The position numbers and the translations under genes were made by a program. A DNA stretch of 64,000 nucleotides, taken from contig QWHC01000011.1 in NCBI GenBank assembly GCA_021404685.1, positions 1 through 64,000 on the forward strand. Reading direction: 5' to 3'. Shown in pieces: positions 49,271-57,436 of the stretch (the stretch's first letter is position 1; every line of letters starts with the position of its first letter). Below the pieces are notes generated by a model that had not been told where the DNA came from, did not search any database, and was given only the letters and a program-made list of their open reading frames with translations. The DNA comes from Chloroflexi bacterium CFX4 (GTDB lineage: Bacteria > Chloroflexota > Anaerolineae > Aggregatilineales > UBA2796).

Positions 49271-49951
49271 TTATCCTCGCTTCCGTTCGGCATAGCGCGC
49301 TTCGCTCTGCACAAAGTCAATCACACCTGTCATGCTTGGGTCGGGCGGTGTGCCTTCGGGCAAGTTGAGCGCGGTCTGCCCAAGCACTTCAATATACGGT
49401 GCGGCGGGCAAAAGGGTTAGGTCAATCCGCCCAAGCTGCCTTTGCCCGTCGCCGCAGTCCAAGAATACCCAACGCTGCGGCGCACGCCATTCCGCCTGTA
49501 TAACAGCCTGATCTGTGTAGCGCAAGCCGATTAGTAGATCAGCGTTCGGTGCTTCGGCCGCGGCACGCGCCATTTGTGCGCCGTTGGCAAAGCAGAGATG
49601 CAGCCCTTGCCGATTGATCGCCGCCGACCAAGGTCCTGCGGCAAAGCGCGTCACGATCAGGCGCTGCAAGCCTTCGATCAGATCGGGACGGCGGTAAAGC
49701 GGATCGCGCACACCGACATGAAAAGCATCGTAACCCATGCCATCCATAGCGACTAGCATACCGCGCCCATCGGTTGCCTGGCAAATCCAAGCCTCAGGCG
49801 TGCAAGCGCAGCCCATATCCACCAACAGCGAAATGCCCTGCACGGACGCCCGCTGCTGGCGCAGAAAGGTGAACAGGCGCGGCAGCAGCGCTAAATCGCC
49901 GTGGAGGGCGGCTGTGTAAAAGAGGCTGATTGGCGTTGGTTGTGTTAGCAC
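49271..49951 (-). CDS. Degenerate UshA-like phosphoesterase domain protein
   Basis: Not firmly recognised. The first 80 residues follow the layout of UshA/CpdB metallophosphoesterases: a first strand and ALHGDLALLPRLFTFLR, then SLLVDMGCACT where enzymes have a LLLDxGD motif, then GRGMLVAMDGMGYDAFHVG. However, the metal-binding Asp-x-His and Gly-Asp pairs are replaced (ALHG, MGCA). The rest has no clear domain. It is 226 residues with no signal peptide. If the resemblance is right it is a non-catalytic relative. GTG start at 49951, AAGGG upstream, 10 nt after the CPBP-like gene. Confidence 0.6.
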   Translation of the reverse strand: MLTQPTPISLFYTAALHGDLALLPRLFTFLRQQRASVQGISLLVDMGCACTPEAWICQATDGRGMLVAMDGMGYDAFHVGVRDPLYRRPDLIEGLQRLIVTRFAAGPWSAAINRQGLHLCFANGAQMARAAAEAPNADLLIGLRYTDQAVIQAEWRAPQRWVFLDCGDGQRQLGRIDLTLLPAAPYIEVLGQTALNLPEGTPPDPSMTGVIDFVQSEARYAERKRG

Positions 49952-49960
49952 GGCACACCC

Positions 49961-50749
49961 TTAGCTTGGCAGCGGCACATTGGCAAAGCCTGCACTAAAG
50001 AGCGCCGCCAAGACGAAGAACACGCCAAAGGCAGCGCGTGCCACAATCGCGGCGCGCACTGATTGCGTATAGGCGCGCACGCTTAGCACCACCAGTGCCA
50101 TGCAGAAAGGCTGAATGAGCGCATACCACTGCCCTTGTGCGCCGGACGTAAGGAGTGCCACCAGCATATAAACCAGCGCCGCGCCCAGAATCCCAACCCG
50201 ATTATCACCTTGTAGGCGCGCCACAGCAGGATAGAGCAGCCCGCCGAAGATCAGCCCTTCCACAACGGGCTGAAAGACAACAGCCAGCAGCACGCCTAAC
50301 AGAAAGCCTAGCGGTTCGCCGCTCCGCAAAACCTCTAGGGTGGGCGGCACGATCTGCCCTGCCTTCAGGCGCAGCAGCACGCCAACCAGATCAATTGCCC
50401 ATGCCATACCCAAGCCAAACAGCAAAATTGCCAGCAGCGCAGCTGGGCGGCTGGGCGTCAGCAAGCGCAGCACTTTCAGCCAGCCCTCGCCGAACCTCTG
50501 GCGCGCCCACTGCGCGATGCCTACGCTTAGCACGATGGCAGTTAGCAGCGCACTGAGGGTCAGGGTGCGTGTGGAAGGGGCGCCGCTTTGCGCCTCGTCT
50601 GACAGGACGCTGACCGAGAGCAGCCAGACGATTGAGAACAGGATATATGCCAACACAAACGCCAGCGCGCTGCTCAGCCGCCAAGCGGGCGGTGTTTCGG
50701 CAGCACGCAGACGCGCCATTAGGGATACTCGTTTGCTTTGCGCTCTCAT
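49961..50749 (-). CDS. CPBP-like membrane protein lacking the protease motif
   Basis: A 262-residue protein with about seven membrane segments, arranged like CPBP (Abi) intramembrane proteases. The place of the catalytic EExxR motif reads VEGLIFGGLLYPAV, so one Glu and the Arg are missing. It is probably an inactive relative or a membrane scaffold. The start at 50749 (MRAQSK) has GAGGAG just upstream. It is the first gene of the five-gene unit running to 46445 and is preceded by an extended -10 promoter. Confidence 0.68.
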   Translation of the reverse strand: MRAQSKRVSLMARLRAAETPPAWRLSSALAFVLAYILFSIVWLLSVSVLSDEAQSGAPSTRTLTLSALLTAIVLSVGIAQWARQRFGEGWLKVLRLLTPSRPAALLAILLFGLGMAWAIDLVGVLLRLKAGQIVPPTLEVLRSGEPLGFLLGVLLAVVFQPVVEGLIFGGLLYPAVARLQGDNRVGILGAALVYMLVALLTSGAQGQWYALIQPFCMALVVLSVRAYTQSVRAAIVARAAFGVFFVLAALFSAGFANVPLPS

Positions 50750-50802
50750 GACTCCTCGTTTTAGAGCTGCCGCACGGTTGGGCAGACTGTGAAGCATGTG
50801 CG

Positions 50803-50811
50803 ATTATAGCA
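50803..50811 (-). promoter_or_regulatory. Extended -10 promoter of the envelope operon
   Basis: On the minus strand TGCTATAAT (50811-50803) gives a perfect -10 with TGN extension, about 54 nt before the ATG at 50749. Confidence 0.45.
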
Positions 50812-50885
50812 GCCTGCCTTCGCGCTTGCACACCTTCGGCGTGTGTGGCTGAGGGAATGCTGCCTGTGGCGAAGGTAGGCAGACT

Positions 50886-50897
50886 TTGTTATAACAA
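50886..50897. promoter_or_regulatory. 12-bp palindrome before the MutS-like gene
   Basis: TTGTTATAACAA is a perfect palindrome 35 nt upstream of the GTG start and includes a -10-like TATAAC. It could be an operator overlapping the promoter. Confidence 0.3.
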
Positions 50898-50932
50898 CCA
50901 ACACACACGCAACCGTTTGAGGATTCGCCGCC

Positions 50933-52591
50933 GTGAGGTCTCGTTCCCGTGCGCTGCCCGATTTTCCGCCGCTGAGCTTGCTCTACCCACAGGGCAAACG
51001 TGCCGCGCCTGCCACCGACCCAACGTGGGCGCGTGATCTGCGCCTTGATGACTTGATCAGTGCCTTTGCCGCTGAACCGCGCTATGTCAGCTTCATCCGC
51101 CAAACGCTGACCACGCTCACCACCGATCCCGAAGTGATCGCCTGGCGGCAAGCCGTGCTGAGCGACCTGCTCAGCAACGCACCCTTAGCCGCAACGATTG
51201 AAAGTTTGCTGCCGCGCTTTGCCGATCTGCGGCAAGGGCGCGCCCTACTTGGTCAGCGGCAGCGCCCGCCATTGCTGGAGACAGCCGACCGCCTTGCCGA
51301 ACTGGATTTGTTCATCAACACTGCCCAAAGCCTTCACAGCGCCTTGCAGGCGTCTGCGTTGCGCGCCGCCGCCCTGATTACCTTGCGCGATCAGCTTGCA
51401 CGGCTGATTAACGACCCGAATTTTACTGCCCTGCGCGACGAACTGCCCGCCCTGCAACGCCCGCTGCAAAAGCTGGCAAGCCTGACCATCGGCGTAAACC
51501 TTGATGCACAGCTTCAGCCGATTTCCGCCGTGCTGCTCAGCATTAATGAGCAACCTTTCGGCGAGCCGCGTTCGTTCCTGAATAAGTTAATCGGGCAGCG
51601 CAGCGATGCCAACGATGAGTCGCCTATTGCGCCGCTGCACAACTTGCCCGAAGAACGCCAATTCCGCTTGCTTTCGCCACTCTTTCAGGATTTAGAGCGC
51701 ATCGTGAGCAGCGTTGTGCAGCCGGTGGCGCGCTCACTTGGCAAATATGTGCGAATTAGCAGCGCGCCGCTTGCCAGCCTTGAGCATGAACTTGCCTTCT
51801 ACCTTTCGGCACTGCGCCTTGTACAGATGCTGCGTGAGCGCGGTGTGACGCTTGCTCAGCCGCAGGTTACGCCGCTTGAAGCGCGCCTGACTCGCATTGA
51901 AGGCTTAGTGAACTTGCACTTGATCTTGCGGCAGCCCAAAGTAACGCCGATAGCGAACGACGCGCACTTTGACGAAAGCGGCAGAATCGCCATCCTCACA
52001 GGTCCGAACAGCGGCGGCAAGACCACTTACCTGCAAGCGGTTGGCTTGGCGCATGTGCTGTTTCAGGCAGGGCTGCCCATCCCTGCCCGCAGCGCGCAGC
52101 TTAGCCCTGTGGATGCCATCTTCACGCATTTCCCATCGCTGGAGACGCACCAGCAAGGCAGGCTTGCCGAAGAAGCCTCACGCTTACGCCACATTTGCCT
52201 GCACGCCACAGCCCACAGCCTTGTGCTGATGAACGAATCGCTCTCCAGCACGGTTGCCAGCGAAGCGACCTACCTTGCCCAAGATGTGCTGTGCGGCTTG
52301 CGCGCCATTGGCGTGCGCGCCCTGTATGCCACACACCTGATGGACTTGGCAGACCAGATCGGTGAGATGCACGCTATGGTAGATGGCAGCAGCGACCTGT
52401 TCAGCCTTGTGGCAGGCGTGCGCCTTGATGCCGACGCCAACGGACAGCCCACCTTTCAGATAGCCCGTGGCGCACCGCTAGGGCGCGGCTATGCCCGCGA
52501 GATCGCACGGCGGCACGGCATCAGCTTGGCACAAATCCTTGCCGCACGCGCCGACTCTCAGGAATCTTCGCCCACTTCCGCCGCCGACTGA
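50933..52591 (+). CDS. MutS-like ATPase lacking the mismatch-recognition domains
   Basis: A 552-residue protein with helical core and C-terminal MutS-type ATPase only; the N-terminal mismatch-binding and connector domains are absent. Walker A is LTGPNSGGKTTYL (Gly357 onward). The Walker B region reads LVLMNESLSSTVASEA, with Asn in place of the usual Asp, and the switch His follows in ATHLMDLADQ. This matches the MutS-related group of unknown function rather than MutS1 or MutS2. It starts with GTG at 50933, GAGGA 9 nt upstream, and overlaps the photolyase gene tail-to-tail by 34 nt. Confidence 0.82.
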   Translation: MRSRSRALPDFPPLSLLYPQGKRAAPATDPTWARDLRLDDLISAFAAEPRYVSFIRQTLTTLTTDPEVIAWRQAVLSDLLSNAPLAATIESLLPRFADLRQGRALLGQRQRPPLLETADRLAELDLFINTAQSLHSALQASALRAAALITLRDQLARLINDPNFTALRDELPALQRPLQKLASLTIGVNLDAQLQPISAVLLSINEQPFGEPRSFLNKLIGQRSDANDESPIAPLHNLPEERQFRLLSPLFQDLERIVSSVVQPVARSLGKYVRISSAPLASLEHELAFYLSALRLVQMLRERGVTLAQPQVTPLEARLTRIEGLVNLHLILRQPKVTPIANDAHFDESGRIAILTGPNSGGKTTYLQAVGLAHVLFQAGLPIPARSAQLSPVDAIFTHFPSLETHQQGRLAEEASRLRHICLHATAHSLVLMNESLSSTVASEATYLAQDVLCGLRAIGVRALYATHLMDLADQIGEMHAMVDGSSDLFSLVAGVRLDADANGQPTFQIARGAPLGRGYAREIARRHGISLAQILAARADSQESSPTSAAD

Positions 52592-54093
52592 GCCGACCAC
52601 GCAGCGCGCAGCAGCGCCGCACGCGCTTGTATGGCAGGCAGATCAGCGCGCTTCGCCAAACCCTTCAAGATGAGCGCCATACGCGAATTTTTTGCCAGCT
52701 TTTCGGCATGGCGCGCCAGAAAGTCCCAATAGAGCGCGTTGAAGGGACAAGCACGCTCGCCAACGCGCTGATTCGGATCATAATGGCACTGATCGCAATA
52801 GCCACGGGACATCTTCTTGATGTAGGCAGCGCTTGCCACATAGGGCTTGGTTGCCATGCCGCCGCCATCCGCGTAGAGGAAGCCGATCACGTTTGGCTGC
52901 ATGACCCAGTCGTAGGCGTCAATGTAGACAGACATGAACCACTCGGTCAGCGCGGCAGGATCAAGAGCCGCAAGGTTGCCGAAATTGACCAAGAGCATCA
53001 AGCGCGGAATGTGGTGCGTGTAGGCGTGTTGCTGAATGGTGCGGATCGTCTGGGCAAGGCAGCGCATCGGCGTTTCGCCCGTCCAGAAAAATTCGGGCAA
53101 GGGCTGCTGATGGGCGAAGAAATTCTGTGTAGTGTAGGCGGGCATCTTCAGCCAATAGATGCCGTAAATGAACTCGCGCCAACCGATGATCTGCCTGATG
53201 AAGCCCTCCGCGCTTTGCAGCGGAATGCCGCCATTGTGAAAGGCGCCTTCAGCGGCATCGGCGGCTTGGCGCGGCGTCAGCAAGCCGCTGTTGAGCAAAA
53301 GCGCCAACACGCTGTGGAACAAGAACGGATCATCGGCGCTCATGGCGTCTTCCCAGGCGCCAAAGTTGGCAAGGCGCTCTGTGATGAAGGCATCCAGCCA
53401 TGCCTGTGCCTGTGCGTGCGTAACAGGATAGCGAAACGGCTCAGGTGCGCCAAAGGCGTGCGGAAAGGTGCGGCGCACCTCAGCAATCACAGCTTGCGTT
53501 AACGGATCGGGCGTCAGGGCAGGCAGCGGCGGCGCCGTCGGCAAGGTTGCCGCGCTCTGGCGATTTTCCTCATCAAAGTTCCAGCGTCCACCAAGCGGCT
53601 GTTTGCCATCCATCAGGTAGCCCAGCCGCTGACGCTGCCAACGGTAGAAGTTCTCCATGATCAGAGTCTTTTTGCCGTGCGCCCATGCCGAAAAAGCAGC
53701 GCGAGAACACAGGAAGGCGGGATCATCATCCAGAAAGTGGAGCGCCACGCCTTGCGCGGCAAGGGATTGGGCGCGGCGGCGCATCGCCTGATCGGCGGCA
53801 TATTCATGCGGCGGCAGGCATTGAATGCGCTCAGGTTGGTAAGCGGCGATATGGGCTGCCAGTGCTGCGCCAAAGGTTGGCGCACGTTGATAGTCCACGA
53901 CCATACCGCGTTCGCGCAGCCGTTCGGCATAGTGCCGCATGGCAGATAGCACGAAGATCAGCTTTTGGGCGTGCCAGCGTTTGCCGCGCAGCCGCGCCTC
54001 GCTCTCTATCATCAAGACGCGATCCGCGCCTTGCAAGGCGGGCTGTTCCGCATAAAGCTGTGTGCCGAAGATCAGGGCAGTTGTGCCAGGCAT
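52558..54093 (-). CDS. phrB: FeS-BCP photolyase (PhrB-type, probably 6-4)
   Basis: Prokaryotic cryptochrome/photolyase with an iron-sulfur cluster, 511 residues. Candidate cluster ligands are Cys345, Cys433, Cys436 and Cys449; their spacing equals that of Agrobacterium PhrB (350, 438, 441, 454). It contains SAEGFIRQIIGWREFIYGIYW and the FAD-binding AALDPAALTEWFMSVYIDAYDWVMQPNVIGF. It should repair UV (6-4) photoproducts with FAD and a lumazine-type antenna. The start at 54093 is preferred (MPGTTAL); a GTG at 54105 is possible. No photolyase partner genes adjoin it. Confidence 0.93.
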   Translation of the reverse strand: MPGTTALIFGTQLYAEQPALQGADRVLMIESEARLRGKRWHAQKLIFVLSAMRHYAERLRERGMVVDYQRAPTFGAALAAHIAAYQPERIQCLPPHEYAADQAMRRRAQSLAAQGVALHFLDDDPAFLCSRAAFSAWAHGKKTLIMENFYRWQRQRLGYLMDGKQPLGGRWNFDEENRQSAATLPTAPPLPALTPDPLTQAVIAEVRRTFPHAFGAPEPFRYPVTHAQAQAWLDAFITERLANFGAWEDAMSADDPFLFHSVLALLLNSGLLTPRQAADAAEGAFHNGGIPLQSAEGFIRQIIGWREFIYGIYWLKMPAYTTQNFFAHQQPLPEFFWTGETPMRCLAQTIRTIQQHAYTHHIPRLMLLVNFGNLAALDPAALTEWFMSVYIDAYDWVMQPNVIGFLYADGGGMATKPYVASAAYIKKMSRGYCDQCHYDPNQRVGERACPFNALYWDFLARHAEKLAKNSRMALILKGLAKRADLPAIQARAALLRAAWSAQSAAEVGEDS

Positions 54094-54226
54094 AGGGATA
54101 TACACTCATCTCGTTATCGGTAGAACGGCTTTCAAAATTCAATAGACAACACCAGCACGCCCGCTTAGGCAGGGCAAGGCTTGAGACACCTTCAGATTTC
54201 CTTTTCGCCCTGACGGGCTAGGGAGA

Positions 54227-54242
54227 GGGTTGGCTGCGCCGC
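54227..54242 (-). repeat. Dispersed intergenic repeat, copy 2
   Basis: Inverted exact copy of the 16-mer at 4830-4845, in the photolyase/rpmH gap. Flanking CCTAGCCC and CAGGG blocks are also similar. Confidence 0.45.
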
Positions 54243-54256
54243 CGCCCTTTTTCGCC

Positions 54257-54285
54257 TTGACCCACCCTAGACGTTACGCTATACT
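54257..54285 (+). promoter_or_regulatory. rpmH operon promoter
   Basis: TTGACC (54257-54262) and TATACT (54280-54285) are separated by exactly 17 nt, one of the strongest promoter matches in the window. Transcription would start near 54292, giving a 5' leader of about 90 nt before rpmH. Confidence 0.65.
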
Positions 54286-54292
54286 TTCCCTT

Positions 54293-54319
54293 TGCTAGGG
54301 AATATTATAATCCCTAGCA
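54293..54319 (+). promoter_or_regulatory. Inverted repeat at the 5' end of the rpmH leader
   Basis: TGCTAGGGA (54293-54301) and TCCCTAGCA (54311-54319) form a perfect 9-bp stem with an AT-only 9-nt loop. It starts at or next to the predicted +1, so it would form a 5'-terminal hairpin. The loop region also contains TATAAT at 54306-54311, so a second promoter within the dyad cannot be excluded. Confidence 0.5.
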
Positions 54320-54338
54320 CCTATTTCTGACCCAGACG

Positions 54339-54352
54339 CCGCGCCTGCGCGG
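54339..54352 (+). promoter_or_regulatory. GC-rich hairpin with T-rich tail in the rpmH leader
   Basis: CCGCG-CCTG-CGCGG (54339-54352) is followed by TTTCTTAATA. This could be an attenuator ahead of the rpmH ribosome binding site (GGAGG about 20 nt further on). The stem is short. Confidence 0.3.
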
Positions 54353-54381
54353 TTTCTTAATATCTCTGTGGAGGACGACAG

Positions 54382-54555
54382 ATGGTTAAGCGCACATGGC
54401 AACCACGCAAACGCCGCCGTATGCGTGTGCATGGTTTCCGCCAGCGGATGCAGACAAAGAACGGACGGCGCGTGCTGAAGGCACGCCGCGCCAAAGGCAG
54501 ACACAGCCTGACGGTGCAAGTGCGGCACGTGAAGAAGGTGAATTGGAACAGCTAA
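54382..54555 (+). CDS. rpmH: Ribosomal protein bL34
   Basis: A 57-residue, highly basic protein of the large ribosomal subunit. [19 protein letters not shown] followed by [21 protein letters not shown] is the bL34 consensus. It has about 13 extra C-terminal residues compared with the usual 44-residue form. The ribosome binding site is GTGGAGGA. It heads the rpmH-rnpA-yidD-yidC-jag operon; dnaA, often upstream of rpmH, is not here. Confidence 0.96.
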   Translation: MVKRTWQPRKRRRMRVHGFRQRMQTKNGRRVLKARRAKGRHSLTVQVRHVKKVNWNS

Positions 54556-54558
54556 GCG

Positions 54559-54909
54559 GTGCAGCGCGCATGGCGATTGCGGCAGCGCGCCGATTTTGAT
54601 CGGCTTAAAGCACAGGGCAAACAATGGCGGCATCCGCTGCTGATGCTTTCTGTGCTGCCGAACAGTTTGCCCCACAACCGCTACGCCTTTATTGCCAGCA
54701 AGCGGCTGGGGAACGCTGTGGCACGCAACCGTATTCGCCGCCGCCTGCGGGAAGCGGTGCGGCGTGCTGCCCTTAAGCAGGGCTACGACATTGTGCTAAT
54801 CGCACGCGACAATTTGGCGCAGCAACCGTATAATAGAATAGTGCAGACATTAGATGAACTGTTCCGCCGTGCGAAGTTGCACCCTGAACAGTTGGAGAGT
54901 GGTGAATGA
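54559..54909 (+). CDS. rnpA: Ribonuclease P protein component
   Basis: The protein subunit of RNase P, which helps the catalytic RNA cleave the 5' leader of pre-tRNA. The 116-residue product has [44 protein letters not shown] (the RNR signature) and [11 protein letters not shown]. It starts with GTG at 54559, 3 nt after rpmH; its stop overlaps the yidD start (ATGA). Confidence 0.96.
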   Translation: MQRAWRLRQRADFDRLKAQGKQWRHPLLMLSVLPNSLPHNRYAFIASKRLGNAVARNRIRRRLREAVRRAALKQGYDIVLIARDNLAQQPYNRIVQTLDELFRRAKLHPEQLESGE

Positions 54910-55115
54910 AGCGCCTTGCGCTCGGTCTGATTCGGCTCTATAAAGCGACGCTCTCAAAGGTGCTGCCGCCTTCTTGCCGCTTTGTGCCGTCCTGTTCTAT
55001 GTATACCTATGAAGCAATTGAGAAATATGGCGTCGTTCGCGGCATTTGGCTTGGCGCACGGCGCATTATGCGCTGCCATCCCTTTAATCCCGGCGGCTAC
55101 GATCCCGTTCCCTGA
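54906..55115 (+). CDS. yidD: YidD membrane protein insertion efficiency factor
   Basis: A 69-residue membrane-associated protein that aids YidC-dependent insertion. It has the family signature [30 protein letters not shown] and ends in [14 protein letters not shown]. The three Cys residues are conserved. It is coupled to rnpA by ATGA and to the next gene by TGATG. Confidence 0.95.
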   Translation: MKRLALGLIRLYKATLSKVLPPSCRFVPSCSMYTYEAIEKYGVVRGIWLGARRIMRCHPFNPGGYDPVP

Positions 55116-56413
55116 TGTGCATGAGGCTTATTTTGAACGCACGCAATCGAACCGTTACCGCACCGCGCCGCAAGCCCTTCGGCGCGGCATTGCTATTGAT
55201 CGGGCTGCTGCTGCTGACAAGCTGCACAGCCATTGTGCTGCCCGAAAGCTGGGCAGGCTTAACCGTAGACGGCACCCTCACGGAGGATGGGCGCTATACG
55301 GATGTTCAATACCTCTATGTTGCCTATCGTGACGTTATCTTTCGGATTGACCTCACCCGTGATGGCATCGGGCGCACCCTAGAGGCAAATCAGCGCTCCA
55401 CGGATCGTTATGTGGACTGGGCAGCCCGCGCCAACAATAATGGACAGATGTTCGCCGCGCCCACGCTGGAAAAACGCCCAGAAGGCGTGCGTGTTTACGT
55501 CGGCTCTTACAACCACGCCGTGTATGCCTTCGCCCCCGATTCAGGGCAGCGCAATGTGCCGCTGGCAAATTGGGCGGCGCCCATCGGCACGGAAAAGGTG
55601 ATTGCCGACGCGCTGATCAACGGCAATCTGCTGTATGTTGGGCAGGGCGATAAGGGCATTAAGGCGTTCAGCACAGAATCCGGCGCCTTGGTTGCCAGCT
55701 TTGAGGAGACAACCTTCGGCGTTTGGGCAGCCCCTGTGCTGGATGCTGACCGAAACACTCTCTATTTCGGTGCGATGGATCGCTACGTCTACGCGCTGGA
55801 TGCCGAAACACTGGCGCTGCGGTGGCGCGTTGAGGTTGGCGGCGCGGTGGCAGCTACGCCACTGCTGCACGATGGCATCCTCTACGTCGGCACGCTGACC
55901 AGCGAACTGATCGCACTGGATACCAAGCTCGACTCGCGCATGGCAATCAACAACCAATCCGAGCGCATCCTCCGCCGCTACAAGGCAGAGGGCTGGTTGT
56001 GGTCTACGCCAACCCTCGTGAATGGCACGCTCTACTTCGGCGACTTGAAAGGCTACGTCCACGCCATAGATGCCGAGACGTTCAACCCACGCTGGAAGGC
56101 GAGTGATGCTGAGCGTCCGGGCGGTATTCGTGGCAAGGTTGCCGTCGTCGAGGGGCGGGTGATTGCCGCTTCAGAAGGTCGCCATCTGCGCGCCTACAAT
56201 GCCGAAAGCGGTGCTGTCGTCTGGACTTCCAGCCCTGCCGAACTAGAACGCATTCTGGGCGATGTGGTGGTGGTTGATGAAACCGTCATTGTCACCACCA
56301 AAAGCGAAGATCGCTTGGTGGTTGCCTACGACCTGCTCAGCGGCGGGCGGTTGTGGAGTGTTCGGAAACCTTCTCAAGATGATATAAACCGTTTGGCGCA
56401 AGCGCCGCGCTAG
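55115..56413 (+). CDS. PQQ-like beta-propeller lipoprotein inside the yidC operon
   Basis: A 432-residue predicted lipoprotein: basic N-terminus, hydrophobic core and lipobox LLTSC (Cys at about residue 37). At least five propeller repeats are visible: VGSYNHAVYAFAPDSG, GAMDRYVYALDAETL, GTLTSELIALDTKL, GDLKGYVHAIDAETF and ASEGRHLRAYNAESG. The PQQ-type fold resembles BamB-like scaffolds; no PQQ-enzyme active site is seen. Its start overlaps the yidD stop and yidC follows after 21 nt, so it is cotranscribed with membrane-insertion genes. A role in folding or assembly of exported proteins is inferred from that context. An ATG at 55121 is an alternative start. Confidence 0.85.
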   Translation: MCMRLILNARNRTVTAPRRKPFGAALLLIGLLLLTSCTAIVLPESWAGLTVDGTLTEDGRYTDVQYLYVAYRDVIFRIDLTRDGIGRTLEANQRSTDRYVDWAARANNNGQMFAAPTLEKRPEGVRVYVGSYNHAVYAFAPDSGQRNVPLANWAAPIGTEKVIADALINGNLLYVGQGDKGIKAFSTESGALVASFEETTFGVWAAPVLDADRNTLYFGAMDRYVYALDAETLALRWRVEVGGAVAATPLLHDGILYVGTLTSELIALDTKLDSRMAINNQSERILRRYKAEGWLWSTPTLVNGTLYFGDLKGYVHAIDAETFNPRWKASDAERPGGIRGKVAVVEGRVIAASEGRHLRAYNAESGAVVWTSSPAELERILGDVVVVDETVIVTTKSEDRLVVAYDLLSGGRLWSVRKPSQDDINRLAQAPR

Positions 56414-56434
56414 GCGAGCGAGGAAATACACGAC

Positions 56435-57400
56435 ATGGACTTTCTAACCAACCCGTTTATCGTGGTGATGCTAGGGCTATACAACCTGTTGGGCGAAAGT
56501 TTGGTGCTGGCGATCATCGTCTTTACCATCCTCAGCCGTGTGATCACCTATCCGCTGACGCGCCAACAGTTGAAATCTTCCAAGCGGATGCAAGAAGTTG
56601 CGCCGAAGTTGCAGGCGCTCCGCGAACAGTATAAGGGACCACAGAACCGCGAGGCACTGGCACAAGCACAGATGCAGCTCTACCGTGAGGAAGGCATTAA
56701 TCCGCTGGCAGGTTGCTTGCCGCTGCTCATTCAAATGCCGATCCTGTTCGGTCTGTACGGCGCCATTTATGCCACACTCGGCACGACGCCGCTCCAATTC
56801 CTCGACGTGCAACATCGCCTGCTCATCCCTGATCTATCTGCCATGCTGCCGCTGAAGAATCAGTTCTTGTGGCTGAACCTTGGGCAACCTGATCCGTTGT
56901 TCATCCTGCCGGTGTTGGTTGTGGTCAGCACTTGGCTGCAATCCAAGCTGATGATGCCGCCGACCACGGATCCCAAAGACCCGTCGGCAGCCGTAGCGCG
57001 CAACATGACGACGATTATGCCGCTGATGGTCGGCCTGTTCTCGCTGTCGTTCGCCTCTGGCTTATCCATCTACTGGGTTGCTTCAAACATTGTCGGCATT
57101 ATTCAATACGCAATGCTTGGCAAGATCGAGTGGCGCAACCTGTTTAGTTCACCTAAGCCTGTGCCTGCTGTGGCTGCGCCTAAAGGCAGCCCCACACCTG
57201 CCCTTGAAGAACGCCGCCGCGAAAAGGAAGCCGCAGCACCCGCCACAGCCAGCAAAAAGCGCAAGCTCTCCGAGTCTATGGAGCGCCCTGCGCCCTTAGG
57301 TGCCGGTGGCAGCGGTAATCCACGCAGCCACAGCCGTCCTGATCTCAGCCGCAAAAGCACACAAGCCAAGCCTAATAAGGCGCGGAAAGCCAAGAAGTAA
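56435..57400 (+). CDS. yidC: YidC/Oxa1 membrane protein insertase
   Basis: Membrane insertase of 321 residues, the short form without the large N-terminal periplasmic domain of Gram-negative YidC. Five hydrophobic segments are seen, with LSRVITYPLTRQQLKSSKRMQEVAPKLQ, the PLLIQMPILFGLYGAI segment and the final SGLSIYWVASNIVGIIQ. The positive residue of the hydrophilic groove is the Arg of ILSRVITYPL. A long Ala/Pro/Lys-rich basic C-terminal tail follows, as in many monoderm YidC proteins that bind ribosomes. GAGG precedes the ATG. Confidence 0.95.
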   Translation: MDFLTNPFIVVMLGLYNLLGESLVLAIIVFTILSRVITYPLTRQQLKSSKRMQEVAPKLQALREQYKGPQNREALAQAQMQLYREEGINPLAGCLPLLIQMPILFGLYGAIYATLGTTPLQFLDVQHRLLIPDLSAMLPLKNQFLWLNLGQPDPLFILPVLVVVSTWLQSKLMMPPTTDPKDPSAAVARNMTTIMPLMVGLFSLSFASGLSIYWVASNIVGIIQYAMLGKIEWRNLFSSPKPVPAVAAPKGSPTPALEERRREKEAAAPATASKKRKLSESMERPAPLGAGGSGNPRSHSRPDLSRKSTQAKPNKARKAKK

Positions 57401-57436
57401 CCTGCGCGGCACGCTCGAAAAGGTGTTTAGATTACC

